In this document: positions 61,538 to 64,000 of the stretch, piece by piece
How the letters are laid out: each line of letters starts with the position of its first letter
Position numbering within the stretch: position 1 is the first letter of the stretch
Origin: Acidobacteriaceae bacterium
GTDB taxonomy: Bacteria; Acidobacteriota; Terriglobia; Terriglobales; Acidobacteriaceae
NCBI GenBank assembly: GCA_003134815.1
Contig: PLCO01000021.1
Location: 62,001-126,000, forward strand
DNA: 64,000 nucleotides
Direction of reading: 5' to 3'
Made by a program: the position numbers and the translations under genes
Notes under the pieces: generated by a model
What the model was told of the DNA's origin: nothing
What the model saw: only the letters and a program-made list of their open reading frames with translations
The model's database searches: none

Positions 61538-64000
61538 CTAAGTTACCGAGCGCGGCTTCACTGTAATGACTGTTGCGGGAACCACAGTGGTTGGGCCGGA
61601 AGCAGTGGGATAGAGGCAGCCGGCATCGATGCCGCCCGCGGAGACTGGCGTGCACGCCGGCAGATTCGGGGTCAATTGCTGCGAATCGGTGGGCGGCGAA
61701 GTGGGGCTCAGATTTACGGGAATGCTGATGAGGTGAACTTTATTGTCGCCCGCAGTCGAGACGAAGAAGATCGAATGGTCCGGCGAAAATGTGCCGGTGA
61801 GCGGCGCAGTGGGCGGCGCCGCAGAAGTGCTGTCGGCAAAGGTCACATAGCCGATTGGCCCGACACCGCTCGGTTGGGGCAGATAGAAAGGAAGCGGCGC
61901 CGCCGTAGTGGATGTAGAGGGCGTGTTGTAAGTGACGAATGCGATGGGCGCAGCAGTCGTAACGGATGCTGTTGTTGGCGCCGTGCCGGTAACGATCTGG
62001 TTGATCGCGGCGGCGTCCGTTACGCCCGTCAGATTAACCGATCCATTAAGCACGGGGTTAGTAGAGAGCGGGGAGAGCGTTTGTGTTGCGCCTGCAGTGG
62101 TCACCGGACATTCCGCAGCAGGGTACGCCAGCGATGGCGGAATATTGACTCCGATGTCGTCAAGCGTAATGTTCGAACCGCTAAGCGATGCTCCCAGAAT
62201 GTGCTGACCGTCCGAAGTGGCGCCAAGAACATCGGTCTGAATGCCTACCGAATCGGTCACGGGCTGGGGATAGTACAGAATGCTGGCGTTGTTGCCGACT
62301 GTTCCGCTGGGGCACCAGGTGTGGGCGACGGTGGGATTGCCGCTGAGATATGCGCCCACGTCGGGAACGGTGATCGCCAGGCTGCGCGCCGTTTGATTCG
62401 CGAGCCACGCAGTTGGCGAAGCGGTAAGTGGATATGTGCTCCAACCGGAGTTGGCGTCGTGCACATAGAGCGTATCGGTGTGGCCGCCGCCAAGCGAGGA
62501 GCTATCAACGATATAGAGAGTATTCGAATCCTGTGTCCACGCAGCAGAAGCTCCCAGACCGCCAAATGTCGAGATAACGCTTCCGCCTGTGCTGTACAGG
62601 TAGAAGAGGCCGCGGACCTGATCGTTGATGAGCAAGTAGTTTCCATCGGGGGAAACTGCGAGCACCACGCCGGGAACAGACGTGTCCTGTCTGGTGGAGG
62701 TGTTGTTAAGGGTTGCGTAGACCATCAATTCGTGGGGCGAGCCAAAGTAAAGAGAGCGTCCTGTCTGATCCATGACCATGGAGTTTGGGACGTAAGGCAG
62801 GCGCACAGTGGAGCCGGGGGTGCCGGTGAGCAGCTCTACTGACGAGAAGTATTGCGACTGGCCTGGCGCCCCGAACCACACAAAGTCGCTGGTGCTGCCG
62901 GGAACAATGACGTCGACAGAGTTAGAAGCAATGGAGAGCCCAGTCCCATTCAAGCCGATCTCATTAATTGGAGCGGGATTGCAGTTGGGCGGTTTGCAGA
63001 GAGCAGTAATCGTAGCGACACCCGGGAAAGAAGGCGCAATGGCGGCTCCCGAGGTCGCGACATCAATCGGGTTGGTGGACTCGTAGTTCAGCGTAAGGCC
63101 GGTGATCTTAACACCCCGAGTATCCATTACCGTGGTGGTGAGGTTCTGCGTTACTCCCTGCGTGACGACGGCCTTCGTGCTTTGGTCGGCAAAATTAATA
63201 TGGATCGATTGGGGCGGGCAGGTGGAAAAATATCCGGCCGAGGAAGCGGTCTGAGCGATGGTCGCGGTGATTACGGTGGTGCCGGGTTGCTGCGCGGTGA
63301 TGACATTCTTGGTGGAATCAATGGTCGCCACTGAAGTATTGCCGGGGGCAAAGCTGAGCGTTCCAATGGCGTCGGAACACTTGGGGAGAGTTGCGGATCC
63401 TGGGGCGCAGAGCAGCGTTTGCACGCCATTGGAGCTGTAGAAAGCCTGCGCGTCGAGGGTCGCCTGCTGGTTCTGCGAATAGCAACCTTGAGCTGCAGAG
63501 CCAGCGGGCGGAGTGGTAACCAGATTAATGCTGGAGATTGGCGCGTGGACGTAGACCGTGACGGGATTGGAGGTGACGGCGTCGGCCGTGGCCGTGATGT
63601 AGGCGATGGCGTAGGGCAGGCCTCTAGTGGACGGCAATGGATTGGGGTAACTGCAGAACGTGTAGTCGGGAATGCCACCGCCGGCGTTGCGATTCCAGGT
63701 GCCGGCGCAGATGCCGCCATTGGGCGCGATGTCCAGCAACTGATTGTTGGAGGTACCGTAGCTGAGCGTTCCTGAGGGAATTTCAGCCGGATTACCTTTG
63801 CAGGTAAAAGCCTGCGGCGCAAAAACCTGAGTGGTTTGTCCAAAAGCCAGCGAAATACCGGCGATTTGCGGCTGCAGCGTGAGACTGGTGACCTGAGTGA
63901 GGGTTGGCCCGTAGCCCAGCCCATTGCAATAATTGCCGGCGGGATTGCGCACGCATCCGGAGATGGAAATTCCGGCCGGTAAGGCCAGGCCAAGCAAACA
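61538..64000 (-). CDS. Large surface lipoprotein with Ig-like and propeller-like repeats (partial)
   Basis: About 820 residues are visible; the true start is beyond the window end. A hydrophobic segment with a lipobox (LGLALPAGISISGC) at the visible N-terminus indicates a lipoprotein signal, so only a few codons are missing. The rest is Thr-, Ser- and Gly-rich: an N-terminal half with Ig-like strand patterns (SLTLQPQIAGISLAFGQTTQVFA; GNTSVATIDSTKNVITAQQPGTTVITATI) and a C-terminal half with propeller-like units (SMVMDQTGRSLYFGS, LAVSPDGNYLLIND, TWFSPDHSIFFVST-type). The function is unknown; adhesion or polymer binding is inferred. Confidence 0.75.
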   Translation of the reverse strand, partial: CLLGLALPAGISISGCVRNPAGNYCNGLGYGPTLTQVTSLTLQPQIAGISLAFGQTTQVFAPQAFTCKGNPAEIPSGTLSYGTSNNQLLDIAPNGGICAGTWNRNAGGGIPDYTFCSYPNPLPSTRGLPYAIAYITATADAVTSNPVTVYVHAPISSINLVTTPPAGSAAQGCYSQNQQATLDAQAFYSSNGVQTLLCAPGSATLPKCSDAIGTLSFAPGNTSVATIDSTKNVITAQQPGTTVITATIAQTASSAGYFSTCPPQSIHINFADQSTKAVVTQGVTQNLTTTVMDTRGVKITGLTLNYESTNPIDVATSGAAIAPSFPGVATITALCKPPNCNPAPINEIGLNGTGLSIASNSVDVIVPGSTSDFVWFGAPGQSQYFSSVELLTGTPGSTVRLPYVPNSMVMDQTGRSLYFGSPHELMVYATLNNTSTRQDTSVPGVVLAVSPDGNYLLINDQVRGLFYLYSTGGSVISTFGGLGASAAWTQDSNTLYIVDSSSLGGGHTDTLYVHDANSGWSTYPLTASPTAWLANQTARSLAITVPDVGAYLSGNPTVAHTWCPSGTVGNNASILYYPQPVTDSVGIQTDVLGATSDGQHILGASLSGSNITLDDIGVNIPPSLAYPAAECPVTTAGATQTLSPLSTNPVLNGSVNLTGVTDAAAINQIVTGTAPTTASVTTAAPIAFVTYNTPSTSTTAAPLPFYLPQPSGVGPIGYVTFADSTSAAPPTAPLTGTFSPDHSIFFVSTAGDNKVHLISIPVNLSPTSPPTDSQQLTPNLPACTPVSAGGIDAGCLYPTASGPTTVVPATVITVKPRSVT

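Noticed and set aside
61676-62842. A 388-codon frame opposite the surface lipoprotein
   Set aside because: Composition is Arg/Gly-rich and lacks domains, while the minus strand shows strand patterns and a lipobox.

Overview
The window looks like chromosomal DNA from an Acidobacteriota bacterium, probably class Terriglobia. The evidence is the moderately high G+C, a Ser/Thr kinase with PD40-type repeats, a DUF4139 protein, a secreted GH29 fucosidase, a GlcD/GlcF-type fused dehydrogenase, TTG and GTG starts, and many short palindromic or word-like intergenic repeats. The assignment is inferred from gene content only. I saw no rRNA, tRNA, CRISPR, phage or transposase genes.

Layout. 1-5.2 kb: the 3' end of holA, a hemerythrin-like protein, an EamA exporter, a secreted protein and a PP2C phosphatase. 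5.2-9.6 kb: a likely L-fucose operon (aldo/keto reductase, Zn-alcohol dehydrogenase, FucU/RbsD-like mutarotase, Tat-exported GH29 alpha-fucosidase) with a good sigma70-type promoter. 9.6-13.1 kb: DUF4139, DinB and DUF695 proteins. 13.4-23.5 kb: the classic rpsP-khpA-rimM-trmD-rplS-rnhB series in its usual order on one strand but pulled apart by about nine unrelated genes, most on the other strand. 23.5-27.3 kb: MsrPQ methionine sulfoxide reductase among repeat arrays, then an APC permease.

28-42.3 kb is the most interesting segment, a myo-inositol catabolic locus. It has a LacI-type regulator and a GlpP-family protein, a membrane Ser/Thr kinase, a divergently transcribed transaldolase-family gene, then iolB-iolD-iolA-iolE-like-iolG, an unannotated 33-residue membrane peptide and a GRP-type sugar transporter. 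Three copies of a palindrome (TGCAmACGTGTGCA) lie in front of lacI, the transaldolase gene and iolB, two of them at the expected transcription start, so the locus looks like one LacI regulon. iolC and iolJ are absent; the co-regulated transaldolase-family protein is a candidate for the aldolase step.

42.7-50.8 kb: both methylmalonyl-CoA mutase subunits behind a hairpin-rich leader, rfbD convergently overlapping mutB, a cysteine desulfurase and mnmA (sulfur donor and tRNA thiolase side by side), and a flavin reductase. 50.8-55.2 kb: two small envelope proteins and the FAD/Fe-S dehydrogenase. 55.3-59.9 kb: a cell-surface glycan group (GT2, a multi-pass membrane protein, a lipoprotein, an acyltransferase). 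60.1-61.4 kb: nusB and a VOC-RibH fusion. 61.5-64 kb: most of a large surface lipoprotein that runs off the window.

Across the window at least four families of short repeats occur (GTG[CG]TATCC...GGGGCACCC palindromes, GTTAGC arrays, TAGCTTCTAGC words, GGGACT words). Several have entered genes in frame: the dehydrogenase linker, the LacI tail and a loop of TrmD.
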